Origin: Telluribacter roseus
GTDB taxonomy: Bacteria > Bacteroidota > Bacteroidia > Cytophagales > Spirosomataceae
NCBI RefSeq assembly: GCF_017355915.2
Contig: NZ_JAFEUV020000002.1
Span: 310,001-374,000, forward strand
Direction: 5' to 3'
DNA length: 64,000 nt
In this document: positions 43,377 through 52,096 of the stretch, in pieces
How positions within the stretch are numbered: the stretch's first letter is position 1
Layout of the letters: every line of letters begins with the position of its first letter
Notes under the pieces: model-generated
What the model was told of the DNA's origin: nothing
Seen by the model: only the letters and a program-made list of their open reading frames with translations
Database searches by the model: none
Position numbers and translations under genes: made by a program

Positions 43377-44012
43377 CTATTTTTCATAGGATTGTTGACG
43401 GAGGAACAGATGCTCCACATCCGGCTCAATGAAGCGGGCTTTGGTGGAGACCGCCTTCCGCAATCGGCTCATGTAGTCGGCCTTGGGTATCTCGATAGCG
43501 CCAAACCGGCGTACATTGTCGTTAATAAACTGGGTATCCAGCAGTTGGAAGCGCTGCTGGCGCAGGATCTCGATCAGGTAATGGAAAGCTACCTTAGAGG
43601 CATTACTGACTGTATAAAACATAGATTCGCCAAAGAAAGCAGCCCCTATAGCTACTCCGTACAAGCCTCCTACCAACTCCCCATCCTGATAAGTTTCGAT
43701 ACTATGGGCAAAACCCATCTTGTGCAGATCGGTATACGCCTCTATGATGTCCTCCGATATCCAGGTACCTTCTTCGTTGGTTCGGGGGGCGGCACAGTGC
43801 GTCATTACCCCTTTGAAGTCGGTGTTGATTCGAACTTCAAATACCCGCTTGTTCAGGACGGGACGCAGTGATTTAGGCGAATGATAGGTATCAATAGGTA
43901 TAATGGCTCTCGGGTCCGGCGAATACCAGTAAATGGTACCGTCGGTATCTGCCATGGGAAAGATCCCATTGATATACCCGTATATAAGATCGTCAGCTGA
44001 TAGTTGATTCAT
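43377..44012 (-). CDS. aat: Leucyl/phenylalanyl-tRNA--protein transferase
   Basis: A 211-residue N-end-rule enzyme that adds Leu or Phe from tRNA to proteins with N-terminal Lys or Arg, marking them for Clp degradation. Characteristic motifs: NGIFPMADTDGTIYWYSPDP, LVGGLYGVAIGAAFFGESMF and QLLDTQFINDNVRRFGA. It lies 70 bases upstream of proB on the same strand. Confidence 0.93.
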   Translation of the reverse strand: MNQLSADDLIYGYINGIFPMADTDGTIYWYSPDPRAIIPIDTYHSPKSLRPVLNKRVFEVRINTDFKGVMTHCAAPRTNEEGTWISEDIIEAYTDLHKMGFAHSIETYQDGELVGGLYGVAIGAAFFGESMFYTVSNASKVAFHYLIEILRQQRFQLLDTQFINDNVRRFGAIEIPKADYMSRLRKAVSTKARFIEPDVEHLFLRQQSYEK

Positions 44013-44553
44013 TAATAGATTATGACACCTCCATTACTGTTACTTTCCCTCTTTAATACTACGTCTCAGGGGCTAATCCGGGTCGGTAACATCTTAAACA
44101 AAGTTAGGTGATTTAGTCGAAATTTGTGCGTTGTTAGTTACTTATTTGATATTCAGAATGTTATATGTAACAAGTAGCTTTTTGTCTTAAATTAGGGCCA
44201 TTACCAGGAGCGTGGACAGGTATAAATGTTTTTATATGGTTTTGTAATACCCACTGAACCAGAAAAATATATTTGCTGTTTCTTTGGGTGTATATCTATT
44301 TTTTATAAAATTTGCACTGTTTTTCAGCAGAAGCTATCAATGAACAACCACGGCGCATATACTTTCTTTCATACTACGCCCTTCAGGTTTAGGTCCGAGA
44401 GGACCGCATAATTCTGTTTTACCTACGTGGTAAAATTCTCTCTGCCCCCATTCTTAGTTTAGTGTATTAATTTCAAAAACCTCATCAGGTATTTGATGTG
44501 ATGGCCCGGTCGCGTTGCGTATGGAGGGTATCATTTTTTCAGAACTAACAACC
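44013..44553. other. Long divergent intergenic region between aat and the GNAT gene
   Basis: 540 AT-rich bases. It holds a 7-base inverted repeat with five-base spacer TTTTACC-TACGT-GGTAAAA at 44417-44435 and a small GGTCC-GAGA-GGACC hairpin at 44392-44405. A 61-codon frame at 44226-44411 has no features of a gene. No RNA family was recognised. Confidence 0.4.
44417..44435. promoter_or_regulatory. Inverted repeat TTTTACC-N5-GGTAAAA upstream of the GNAT gene
   Basis: A perfect 7-base arm palindrome with five-base centre, about 120 bases before the GNAT start at 44554. Operator role is inferred from position only. Confidence 0.3.
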
Positions 44554-45255
44554 ATGAAGAATAAGGAACAGTCCGGCAGCCAATTCGTTGTTCAGGTTGC
44601 TAATGAAAATCATCTTCATTTCGCCGAAACCATCTGCGCCGAAATGGAGGAGAGTGCTAAAAAGCGCGGTACAGGTATAGCCAAGCGCTCTCCGGTGTAT
44701 CTGATGGAAAAAATGATTGAAGGGAAGGCCATTATCGCTACTACTACCAGTGGTATATGGGTAGGCTTTTGTTACATCGAGACCTGGGAGCACGGCAAGT
44801 TTGTGGCCAACTCCGGTCTGATCGTGCATCCGGACTACCGTAATAGTGGTATAGCCAAATCTATCAAGGCCAAGGCCTTTGAACTGTCGCGTAAGAAATA
44901 CCCCAACGCGAAGATCATCGGTATTACCACTAGTCTGGCGGTAATGAAGATCAACTCTGACCTGGGCTATGAGCCTGTTACATTCAGTGAACTACCCGCC
45001 GATGATGCGTTCTGGAAAGGCTGCGCCAGCTGTGTTAACTATGACGTGCTGACTCGTACGGATCGTAAGCACTGCCTGTGTACCGGTATGATGTTCAATC
45101 CTGAAGAGGCTAAAAAGGCTGAGAAGGATCAAAGCTGGAACTTCCTGAAGGAGTCAAAGCTGTATGAGCGCTGGATGCGTATCAAGCAGCTTGTGCTGTT
45201 GCGAAGGGAGGAGAGGGCCAAAAAGAAAAATACCGACGCGATGCTGGTACCGTAG
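44554..45255 (+). CDS. GNAT acyltransferase, candidate N-acylglutamate synthase
   Basis: A 233-residue GCN5-related acyltransferase. The fold is visible in AETICAEMEESAKKRGTG, FANSGLIVHPDYRNSGIAKS (acyl-CoA loop) and KIIGITTSLAVMKINSDLGY. A Cys-rich segment near 165-190 (GCASCVNYDVLTRTDRKHCL) and a basic tail close it. It precedes argG with a terminator in between. In Bacteroidota a GNAT protein near arg genes has been proposed to make acetyl- or succinyl-glutamate; that is the best guess here. ATG 44554 was preferred over upstream ATG 44521 and TTG 44515. Confidence 0.75.
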   Translation: MKNKEQSGSQFVVQVANENHLHFAETICAEMEESAKKRGTGIAKRSPVYLMEKMIEGKAIIATTTSGIWVGFCYIETWEHGKFVANSGLIVHPDYRNSGIAKSIKAKAFELSRKKYPNAKIIGITTSLAVMKINSDLGYEPVTFSELPADDAFWKGCASCVNYDVLTRTDRKHCLCTGMMFNPEEAKKAEKDQSWNFLKESKLYERWMRIKQLVLLRREERAKKKNTDAMLVP

Positions 45256-45290
45256 GGTACCATTGTACATAAAGATTTATTCCAGTACAT

Positions 45291-45338
45291 AAAAAACCTC
45301 GCTCGGCAGTTATGAACAAGTCCGTAGCGAGGTTTTTT
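45291..45338 (+). terminator. Terminator between the GNAT gene and argG
   Basis: AAAAAACCTCGCT/AGCGAGGTTTTTT arms (13 bases) with a 22-base loop in which CGG and CCG can extend the stem; T6 follows. It ends GNAT transcripts 36 bases after the stop and may act as an attenuator before argG. Confidence 0.85.
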
Positions 45339-45393
45339 CATTCAGGACCCATCTTAATAAATCAAGTTAACCATACATTACCATCGAAGTAAA

Positions 45394-46599
45394 ATGTCAC
45401 AACCAAAAGTAGTATTAGCATTCAGTGGAGGTTTGGATACCTCGTTTTGTGTGAAGTACCTCGCCGAAGACAAAGGCTATGAAGTACACTCTGTACTGGT
45501 AGATACCGGTGGATTTTCGGACGAAGAACTCAGGACCATTGAAGCTAATGCCTATGCGCTGGGTGTAAAGCAGCACGCTACGATCGATAAGACGAAAGAC
45601 TACTACGAGCAGTGCATCCGCTACCTGATCTTTGGTAATGTTCTCAAGAACAACACCTACCCGCTCTCGGTGAGTGCCGAACGGATTTTTCAGGCGGTAG
45701 CCGTAGCTGAGTATGCTAAGGAGATCGGAGCCAAAGCTATCGCTCATGGTAGTACGGGGGCCGGTAACGATCAGGTTCGTTTTGATATGGCATTCCGCAT
45801 TATTACTCCTGATGCCGAGATCATCACGCCTATCCGTGATCTGAAACTGTCACGCGAGGCGGAGATCGAGTACCTGACCAACAAGGGTGTAAACCGTGAG
45901 TGGCACAAAGCAGCGTATAGCATCAACAAAGGACTTTGGGGTACATCGGTAGGTGGTAAAGAAACACTGACTTCGGAGAAGTACCTGCCCGAAGAGGCAT
46001 GGCCTACGCAGGTTACGAAAACTGAGCCGGAGACCATCACCCTTGAATTTGAGAAAGGTGAACTGGTAGGTGTAGCCGGAGAAAGATTCGAAAATCCGGT
46101 ACAGGCTATTCAGAAACTGTCGGCCCTGGCCCAGCCTTACGGCATCGGTCGTGATATACACGTGGGTGATACCATTATCGGGATCAAAGGCCGCGTAGGA
46201 TTCGAAGCAGCGGCTCCTCTGATCATCATTAGAGCCCATCATACCCTCGAGAAACATGTCCTGACCGAACAGCAACTCTACTGGAAAGAGCAACTATCCA
46301 ACTGGTACGGCGGATTGCTCCACAAAGGGCAATTCGTAGAGCCGGTGATGCGCAACATCGAAACCTTCCTGACCGATACCCAGAGCCACGTTACTGGTAA
46401 AGTACACGTTCACCTGGCTCCTTACCGCTTCCACGTCGAAGGTATCGAATCAGCTTACGACCTGATGTCATCAGTATTTGGTAGCTACGGCGAAATGAAC
46501 AACGCCTGGACCGGCGACGACGTACGTGGCTTCTCAAAGGTAGCTTCCAACCAGGCTATGATCTACCAGAAAGTTACTGAATTAGCTGAGAAGAAATAA
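45394..46599 (+). CDS. argG: Argininosuccinate synthase
   Basis: A 401-residue ATP-dependent ligase that joins citrulline and aspartate. The P-loop-type motif AFSGGLDTS (9-17), AHGSTGAGNDQVRFD (ATP and citrulline binding) and YSINKGLWGTSVGGKE are present. Length is normal. Its TAA overlaps the argC ATG by one base (TAATG). The end of the pathway, argininosuccinate lyase, is not in the window. Confidence 0.96.
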   Translation: MSQPKVVLAFSGGLDTSFCVKYLAEDKGYEVHSVLVDTGGFSDEELRTIEANAYALGVKQHATIDKTKDYYEQCIRYLIFGNVLKNNTYPLSVSAERIFQAVAVAEYAKEIGAKAIAHGSTGAGNDQVRFDMAFRIITPDAEIITPIRDLKLSREAEIEYLTNKGVNREWHKAAYSINKGLWGTSVGGKETLTSEKYLPEEAWPTQVTKTEPETITLEFEKGELVGVAGERFENPVQAIQKLSALAQPYGIGRDIHVGDTIIGIKGRVGFEAAAPLIIIRAHHTLEKHVLTEQQLYWKEQLSNWYGGLLHKGQFVEPVMRNIETFLTDTQSHVTGKVHVHLAPYRFHVEGIESAYDLMSSVFGSYGEMNNAWTGDDVRGFSKVASNQAMIYQKVTELAEKK

Positions 46600-47582
46600 T
46601 GGCACAGGTACATATAGGTATAATAGGCGCAGCCGGTTATACAGGAGGGGAGCTGCTCCGCATCCTGATCAACCATCCCCAAGCTACCATCGCTTTTGCG
46701 CATAGTAAAAGCCAGGCCGGAAAGCCTGTTCATGCTACGCATACAGACCTGATCGGAGATACAGATCTGGTTTTCTCGGGAGAAGAAATTTCGGCCCTGT
46801 TGGGTCAGGAAGGGCTGGATGTGATCTTTCTGTGCTCAGGGCATGGTGAGTCGAAAAAGTTTCTGGCGGAGTACACAGTACCTGATTCGGTCAGGATCAT
46901 CGACCTGAGTACAGACTTCCGTGACGAATCCGAAGGCTTTGTATATGGTTTGCCTGAGCTGCAGCGTGATACCATCCAGCAGGCTACCCGTATCGCCAAC
47001 CCTGGCTGCTTTGCTACCAGTATAGAACTGGCACTGTTACCGCTGGCCCATGCAGGTTTGTTGAAAGAGGCGGTACACGTAAGTGCCATCACGGGTAGTA
47101 CCGGAGCCGGTCAGGCCCTGAGTACTACTACGCACTTCAGCTGGCGCAACAACAATATGTCCATCTATAAGGCTTTTACGCATCAGCACCTGAAGGAGAT
47201 CCGGATGAGTCTGACCAAGCTGCAGGAAGGATTTGGTGAAGCCATCAACTTCATCCCTTACCGTGGCGACTTCACCCGGGGTATCATGGCTAATGTGTAT
47301 ATGCCCTATGAAGGTAGTCTGGAAGAGGCACTTGAGCTGTATCGCAGCTACTACGCTTCGCATCCGTTTACACACGTAAGTGTGGCGGCCATAGACCTGA
47401 AGCAGGTAGTCAATACTAACAAGGGACTACTACACGTAGAGAAGCACGACGGACAGCTCCTGATCACCAGCGCCATTGATAACCTTACCAAAGGGGCGTC
47501 GGGACAAGCCGTTCAGAACATGAATCTGCTCTTCGGCCTACCCGAAGATGCAGGCCTAAGACTGAAGGCGCCAGCGTTTTAG
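46599..47582 (+). CDS. argC: N-acyl-gamma-glutamyl-phosphate reductase
   Basis: A 327-residue NADPH enzyme that reduces acylglutamyl phosphate to its semialdehyde. The Rossmann motif GIIGAAGYTGGELLRIL (8-24), catalytic Cys137 in ANPGCFATS, and the dimerisation part VSAITGSTGAGQAL are seen. It is the short ArgC form of Bacteroidota. Overlap of one base with argG shows coupling. Confidence 0.95.
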   Translation: MAQVHIGIIGAAGYTGGELLRILINHPQATIAFAHSKSQAGKPVHATHTDLIGDTDLVFSGEEISALLGQEGLDVIFLCSGHGESKKFLAEYTVPDSVRIIDLSTDFRDESEGFVYGLPELQRDTIQQATRIANPGCFATSIELALLPLAHAGLLKEAVHVSAITGSTGAGQALSTTTHFSWRNNNMSIYKAFTHQHLKEIRMSLTKLQEGFGEAINFIPYRGDFTRGIMANVYMPYEGSLEEALELYRSYYASHPFTHVSVAAIDLKQVVNTNKGLLHVEKHDGQLLITSAIDNLTKGASGQAVQNMNLLFGLPEDAGLRLKAPAF

Positions 47583-47590
47583 GGGAGTGT

Positions 47591-47725
47591 ATGAGTACAA
47601 AGTTTATGAGTCGATGAGCGGCCGCCGCCACGGTAAAAAATAAAATTTATTGCTAAAAGCTCATCGACTCATTCGCTACCGCCGCAGGCACTCATAAACT
47701 CTTAATCTCATAGACTCATAAACTC
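47591..47725. repeat. Repeat-rich gap between argC and argD
   Basis: Perfect 14-base inverted repeats ATGAGTCGATGAGC (47606-47619) and its complement (47659-47672), and two direct copies of ACTCATAAACTC (47690-47701, 47714-47725) whose complement also occurs at 47601-47611. A G/C-rich GCCGCCGCC lies between. This may fold as a hairpin or mark an inserted small repeat. Confidence 0.6.
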
Positions 47726-47732
47726 CAAGAAA

Positions 47733-48875
47733 ATGTCACAGCTATTCAATGTATACCCCCTTTACGATATAGAGCCGGTGAAGGCTCAGGGCAGCTACCT
47801 GTGGGACACCCATGGTACCCAGTACCTTGACCTGTACGGTGGTCACGCGGTTATTTCTGTCGGGCACTGTCATCCCTACTATGTAGAGATGCTGACGAAG
47901 CAGCTCAATTCGATTAGTTTCTACTCCAACTCGGTAAAGATATCCCTGCAGGAAGAGCTGGCGGAGAAGCTGGGAGCCCTTTCCGGCTACCCTGACTATC
48001 AGCTTTTTTTGTGTAATTCCGGAGCGGAAGCCAATGAGAACGCGCTGAAACTGGCCTCTTTCCACAACGGCCGGACGAAGATCGTAGCTTTCAAAAAAGG
48101 TTTTCATGGACGTACCTCCGGTGCCGTTGCGGTAACGGATAATCCTTCTATCGTAGCGCCTATCAACTTCAATGAGCACGTTTCGTTCCTGCCCTTCAAT
48201 GATGTGGAGTCAGCCGAAGCGAGTATCACCGACGAGACCTGTGCGGTAATCGTAGAAGGTATTCAGGGCATAGGAGGTATTCATGTTTGTACCGACGAGT
48301 TCCTGCAGACACTCCGTCGCAAGTGTGACGAAACCGGCGCCATCCTGATCCTGGACAGTGTGCAGTGTGGCTACGGACGTACAGGCAAGTTCTTCTCGCA
48401 CCAGTTCAGCGGTATCCATCCTGACCTGATGACGATGGCTAAGGGTATGGGTAACGGCTTCCCGATCGGAGGGGTACTTATCTCTCCCAAATTCAAAGCC
48501 AGCTACGGCTTGCTAGGTACTACCTTTGGCGGTAATCATCTGGCTTGCGCCGCGGGAGTAGCGGTACTGGATATTATGAAAGAGGAAGGACTGCTCGAGA
48601 ATGCCGCCCAGATGGGAGAGTACCTGTTCAATGGCATACGTGAGGTAGGAGGGTATAAGGAGCTACGCGGACGCGGCCTGATGATCGGTATTGAGTATGG
48701 CTTCCCGATCAAAGCCCTGCGTGACAAACTGCTCTTCGAGCATAAGATGTTCACCGGTGTAGCCGGAGCCAATACCATTCGTCTGCTGCCTTCATTGGCT
48801 ATTGGTAAAGAAGAGGCCGACGCTTTTCTGGAAGCACTGGCGGCGGAGGTGAAGCAAGTATCGAATGTCGGCTAG
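47733..48875 (+). CDS. argD: Acylornithine aminotransferase
   Basis: A 380-residue class III PLP aminotransferase. It converts acylglutamate semialdehyde to acylornithine. The PLP Lys237 stands in MTMAKGMGNGFPIGG; Asp208 in ILILDSVQCGYGRTG binds the pyridine nitrogen; FHGRTSGAVAVTD and the NSGAEANENALKLA glycine loop are conserved. It acts between ArgC and the carbamoyltransferase. The repeat-rich gap before it could separate two transcripts. Confidence 0.94.
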   Translation: MSQLFNVYPLYDIEPVKAQGSYLWDTHGTQYLDLYGGHAVISVGHCHPYYVEMLTKQLNSISFYSNSVKISLQEELAEKLGALSGYPDYQLFLCNSGAEANENALKLASFHNGRTKIVAFKKGFHGRTSGAVAVTDNPSIVAPINFNEHVSFLPFNDVESAEASITDETCAVIVEGIQGIGGIHVCTDEFLQTLRRKCDETGAILILDSVQCGYGRTGKFFSHQFSGIHPDLMTMAKGMGNGFPIGGVLISPKFKASYGLLGTTFGGNHLACAAGVAVLDIMKEEGLLENAAQMGEYLFNGIREVGGYKELRGRGLMIGIEYGFPIKALRDKLLFEHKMFTGVAGANTIRLLPSLAIGKEEADAFLEALAAEVKQVSNVG

Positions 48876-49055
48876 TAAGCAGTACATTCATTATATACTT
48901 GTTTAGGAAGAGGAGAGAAGCTGATAAAAATGAAAGCGAGGTACTGGTAGCCTGCTTCTGATTATTAGAGCTATTTCTCCTCTTCGGCTAAAACAGCGGA
49001 AGCAAATCCTGGTTCAAAAAGTAAATAATTCGACAATACGAAATCGCAAATACCA

Positions 49056-50012
49056 ATGAAACACTTTCTCTCTATCCACGATGTACAGGACCTGAACAAC
49101 CTTATTACCGGGGGTATCATTGCCAAGCGTAATCCGTTTGCGGACCAGCTACTGGGCAAGAACAAAACCATCGGTCTGTTGTTCTTTAACTCGAGTCTGC
49201 GTACCCGGCTAAGTACCCAAAAGGCCGCGCAGAACCTGGGACTGAACGTGATGATGATGAACGTAGGCCAGGATAGCTGGGGCCTGGAACTGGAAGAGGG
49301 AGTGGTCATGAATGGCGATAAGGCTGAGCATGTCAAGGAGGCTGCTGCCGTAATAGGTCGCTACTGCGATATCATTGCGATACGTTCTTTTGCAGAATTG
49401 AAGGATCGGCAGAAAGATTACGCCGAGCATATATTTCAGCAGTTTAAGAAGTACTCTGGGAGACCTATTGTCAATCTGGAGTCGGCTACGCGCCATCCTC
49501 TGCAGTCACTGGCCGATTGCATCACTATAGAGGAGCACAAAACGAAGCAGCGCCCCAAGGTGGTACTGACGTGGCTGCCTCATTTCAAGCCGCTCCCGCA
49601 AGCCGTGGCCAACTCATTCTGTGAGTGGATGAACCACATGGATGTGGAGCTGGTCGTGACGCACCCGGAAGGCTATGACCTGGCACCGGAGTTTGTAGGC
49701 AGGGCACAGGTAGTCTATGATCAGAACAAAGCCCTGGAAGGCGCGGATTTTGTATATGGTAAAAATTGGTCATCGTATCAGCAGTACGGACAGGTACTCA
49801 CGCAGGACCACTCCTGGATGATCAATGAGGCCAAGATGGCGCTGACGGACAGCGGCAAGTTTATGCACTGTCTGCCCGTACGTCGCAACATGAAAGTAGC
49901 CGATGAAGTACTGGATGGTCCTCGTTCACTAGTCATCGACCAGGCGGCTAACCGTGAGTGGTCGGCGCAGGCTGTACTGAAAGAAATACTAATAGGACAA
50001 CTGGAAGAGTAG
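49056..50012 (+). CDS. argF': N-acylornithine carbamoyltransferase (probably N-succinylornithine-specific)
   Basis: A 318-residue carbamoyltransferase. The carbamoyl phosphate loop reads FFNSSLRTRLST (43-54), where ornithine enzymes have STRT; HPLQSLAD is at 147-154 and HCLPVRRN at 271-278. These features mark the acetyl/succinylornithine type, not OTCase. The residue at position 90 (in MNGDKAEH) aligns with Glu92 of acetylornithine or Pro90 of succinylornithine enzymes; here it is Ala. Its product goes to ArgG/ArgE as acylcitrulline. DUF72 follows 18 bases later. Confidence 0.9.
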   Translation: MKHFLSIHDVQDLNNLITGGIIAKRNPFADQLLGKNKTIGLLFFNSSLRTRLSTQKAAQNLGLNVMMMNVGQDSWGLELEEGVVMNGDKAEHVKEAAAVIGRYCDIIAIRSFAELKDRQKDYAEHIFQQFKKYSGRPIVNLESATRHPLQSLADCITIEEHKTKQRPKVVLTWLPHFKPLPQAVANSFCEWMNHMDVELVVTHPEGYDLAPEFVGRAQVVYDQNKALEGADFVYGKNWSSYQQYGQVLTQDHSWMINEAKMALTDSGKFMHCLPVRRNMKVADEVLDGPRSLVIDQAANREWSAQAVLKEILIGQLEE

Positions 50013-50030
50013 CAACGTAAACATACGCGT

Positions 50031-50759
50031 ATGGGTATACACATCGGAACATCAGGCTGGAGTTATGATCATTGGCAAGGTGTGTTATACCCTGAAAATA
50101 CGCCCGTAGCGAAGCGTCTTCACTACTACATTCAGCATTTTCAGACGGTCGAGCTCAACAGCAGCTACTACCACTGGCCCCGCGAGCAGACCTTTGCCGG
50201 CTGGCGGGAGCGGCTGCCCGAGGGGTTTCAGCTCACGGTCAAGGCACCGCGTGGACTTACCCACGCCAAGAAGCTGTATAGTCCTGAGCCCTGGATTGAG
50301 CGCATCAAGAACTGTTGGCATACTCTGGGTGAGAGACGCGCTATCTTTCTGGTGCAGCTATCCCCGCACTTTGGCTGTGACTACGACCGGCTGGCTTACT
50401 TTCTGGAGAAGATGCCCAAATGGATCAAACTGACGGTGGAGTTCAGGCATCCGAGCTGGCACCAGGAGTCTATCTTTAATCTGCTGGAACAGCACCAGGT
50501 AGCCTACTGTATCATGAGCGGAGCCAAACTACCGTGTATACTGCGCGCTACGGCTCCTTTTGTGTATATCCGTATGCACGGACCGGATACCGAGTGGCTG
50601 TACGGAGGCTCGTACTCTGATAATGACCTGCGCTGGTGGGCGGATCGCTGCCAGGAGTGGGAGGCCAGCGGAAAAGATGTATATGTCTACTTCAATAATG
50701 ACGGTGGAGGCAATGCCGTCCGCAATGCCTTTACCCTGCGGTCCTTTGTAGGAAGGTAG
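50031..50759 (+). CDS. DUF72 protein (TIM-barrel-like)
   Basis: A 242-residue DUF72 protein starting IHIGTSGWSYDHWQGVLYP, a typical N-terminus, then FQTVELNSSYYHWP, LVQLSPHFGCDYDRLAYF, KLTVEFRHPSW and the end YVYFNNDGGGNAVRNA. The fold is TIM-barrel-like and resembles nucleases or sugar enzymes, but no activity is established. Cytoplasmic. It is cotranscribed with the carbamoyltransferase gene but no functional link is evident. Confidence 0.9.
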   Translation: MGIHIGTSGWSYDHWQGVLYPENTPVAKRLHYYIQHFQTVELNSSYYHWPREQTFAGWRERLPEGFQLTVKAPRGLTHAKKLYSPEPWIERIKNCWHTLGERRAIFLVQLSPHFGCDYDRLAYFLEKMPKWIKLTVEFRHPSWHQESIFNLLEQHQVAYCIMSGAKLPCILRATAPFVYIRMHGPDTEWLYGGSYSDNDLRWWADRCQEWEASGKDVYVYFNNDGGGNAVRNAFTLRSFVGR

Positions 50760-50765
50760 GATAGT

Positions 50766-51863
50766 TTACCCCTGCCTTCGGGTGTCCCTGGCCCGGGATG
50801 CCTGCTGTACCATCAGGAATTCTACTACGTTTTCCGGATCAATGGCTCCGACAATCTGCCCGCTTCTCCTAATAAGAGCGAAGCCCTTCTTCTGGCTTTG
50901 CATCATCTGCCATGCTTCTTCCAGCGGCATTTTATCCTCCAGGTACAGAATGTCCGAATCCATCACTTCTGATAAAAAAGCGCCATTACCCTTCTGAGCC
51001 AGACCTCTGATAATGGCCTCACGGGTAAGAGTACCTACCGGTTCCTTAAAAGCATCAAGTACCAGAAAGTTACGGTTCTGACTGTCGAGGAGCAGCCGGA
51101 CCGCATCCTCTACCAGGTCGCTCTGGTGCATGGTGGGGTACTCAGTCATACTGACCTCACCTACCGTATGCCCCTGAAACATAGTAGTAGTCTGGACATG
51201 CGTTGATTCCTGCTGAGCACCCAGAAAGATAAAAAGTCCGATAAAAATCAGGAATGGATTGCCAAAAAAGCCCAGAATCACAAAGCCAATAGCCAGTAGT
51301 TGCCCAATCGAAGCGGCGATGCGGGTAGCTTTGCTACGTTCCATCCGGAAGGAGAGGAGTGCCCGAAGTACCCGGCCCCCATCCATCGGAAAAGCAGGAA
51401 TCAGGTTAAACAGAGCCAGCCAGCCGTTAATAGCCAATAGGTTGATCAGGAAGTTGGACTCATTGATCGTAACCATTCTGGTCAATTCATCGGTATTTTC
51501 CGGAAAGCGTACGAAAGGAACCAGAACCAGCATAATCAGCAGGTTTACCGCAGGTCCCGCCAGGGCAACGGCCAACTCCTCCGAAGGTTTCTCCGGAATC
51601 CGTTCCAGACTGGCTACTCCCCCTATGGGGAGCAGGATAATATCACTGGTAGGTATACCATACCGGCGGGCCGTGAGGGCGTGACCCAACTCGTGGAGGA
51701 TCACACAAACAAAGATGGCCAGAGTGAAAGCTACAATCCAGAAGGTCTCGGTGGTGCCCCGGCTGATGTTGGAAAATATGATCCACAGCAACAGTATAGC
51801 AAAGGTCCAGTGGATGGAGAGGCGTATGCCGGCAATACGACCCAGCTGAAGTGAATATTTCAT
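50766..51863 (-). CDS. Site-2 protease-like M50 metalloprotease with CBS domains
   Basis: A 365-residue integral membrane protease. The zinc site is HELGH (57-61) in helix 2 and the second site is NLIPAFPMDGGRVL with Asp161. Six helices span about 10-235. Two CBS domains at about 240-360 (MTEYPTMHQSDLVEDAVRLL, FLSEVMDSDILYLED) probably bind a nucleotide and regulate the enzyme. Clients are unknown; sigma-factor or lipoprotein processing is possible. Its stop lies six bases from the convergent DUF72 stop. Confidence 0.92.
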   Translation of the reverse strand: MKYSLQLGRIAGIRLSIHWTFAILLLWIIFSNISRGTTETFWIVAFTLAIFVCVILHELGHALTARRYGIPTSDIILLPIGGVASLERIPEKPSEELAVALAGPAVNLLIMLVLVPFVRFPENTDELTRMVTINESNFLINLLAINGWLALFNLIPAFPMDGGRVLRALLSFRMERSKATRIAASIGQLLAIGFVILGFFGNPFLIFIGLFIFLGAQQESTHVQTTTMFQGHTVGEVSMTEYPTMHQSDLVEDAVRLLLDSQNRNFLVLDAFKEPVGTLTREAIIRGLAQKGNGAFLSEVMDSDILYLEDKMPLEEAWQMMQSQKKGFALIRRSGQIVGAIDPENVVEFLMVQQASRARDTRRQG

Positions 51864-52015
51864 AGTGGAAAATCTAGCGTCTTACAAATAGCTTTTAGAG
51901 TTGTGTATAGTACTGTATATAACTGAAAGCGGGAAGATTAGTTAGATCTTCCAACTTTCAGTTAAGGGCTTAGCAGCTGTATATTCACTGACTAAAATCT
52001 GATAGGGCTATAAAA

Positions 52016-52049
52016 AAATATGCCCCACCTGACCAGGTGGGGCATATTT
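52016..52049 (-). terminator. Terminator of the secreted Cys-motif protein gene
   Basis: Fifteen-base perfect arms AAATATGCCCCACCT/AGGTGGGGCATATTT with loop GACC, followed by a T run on the minus strand. It lies 48 bases past the stop at 52097 and before the protease gene. Confidence 0.9.
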
Positions 52050-52096
52050 GTAATTAATTCTTTATTAGAATTTTATCTGTATCAGGTACCTGGAGC

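Noticed and set aside
44226-44411. 61-codon frame in the aat-GNAT gap
   Set aside because: Rich in Phe and Cys without pattern, no start context and AT-rich non-coding surroundings.
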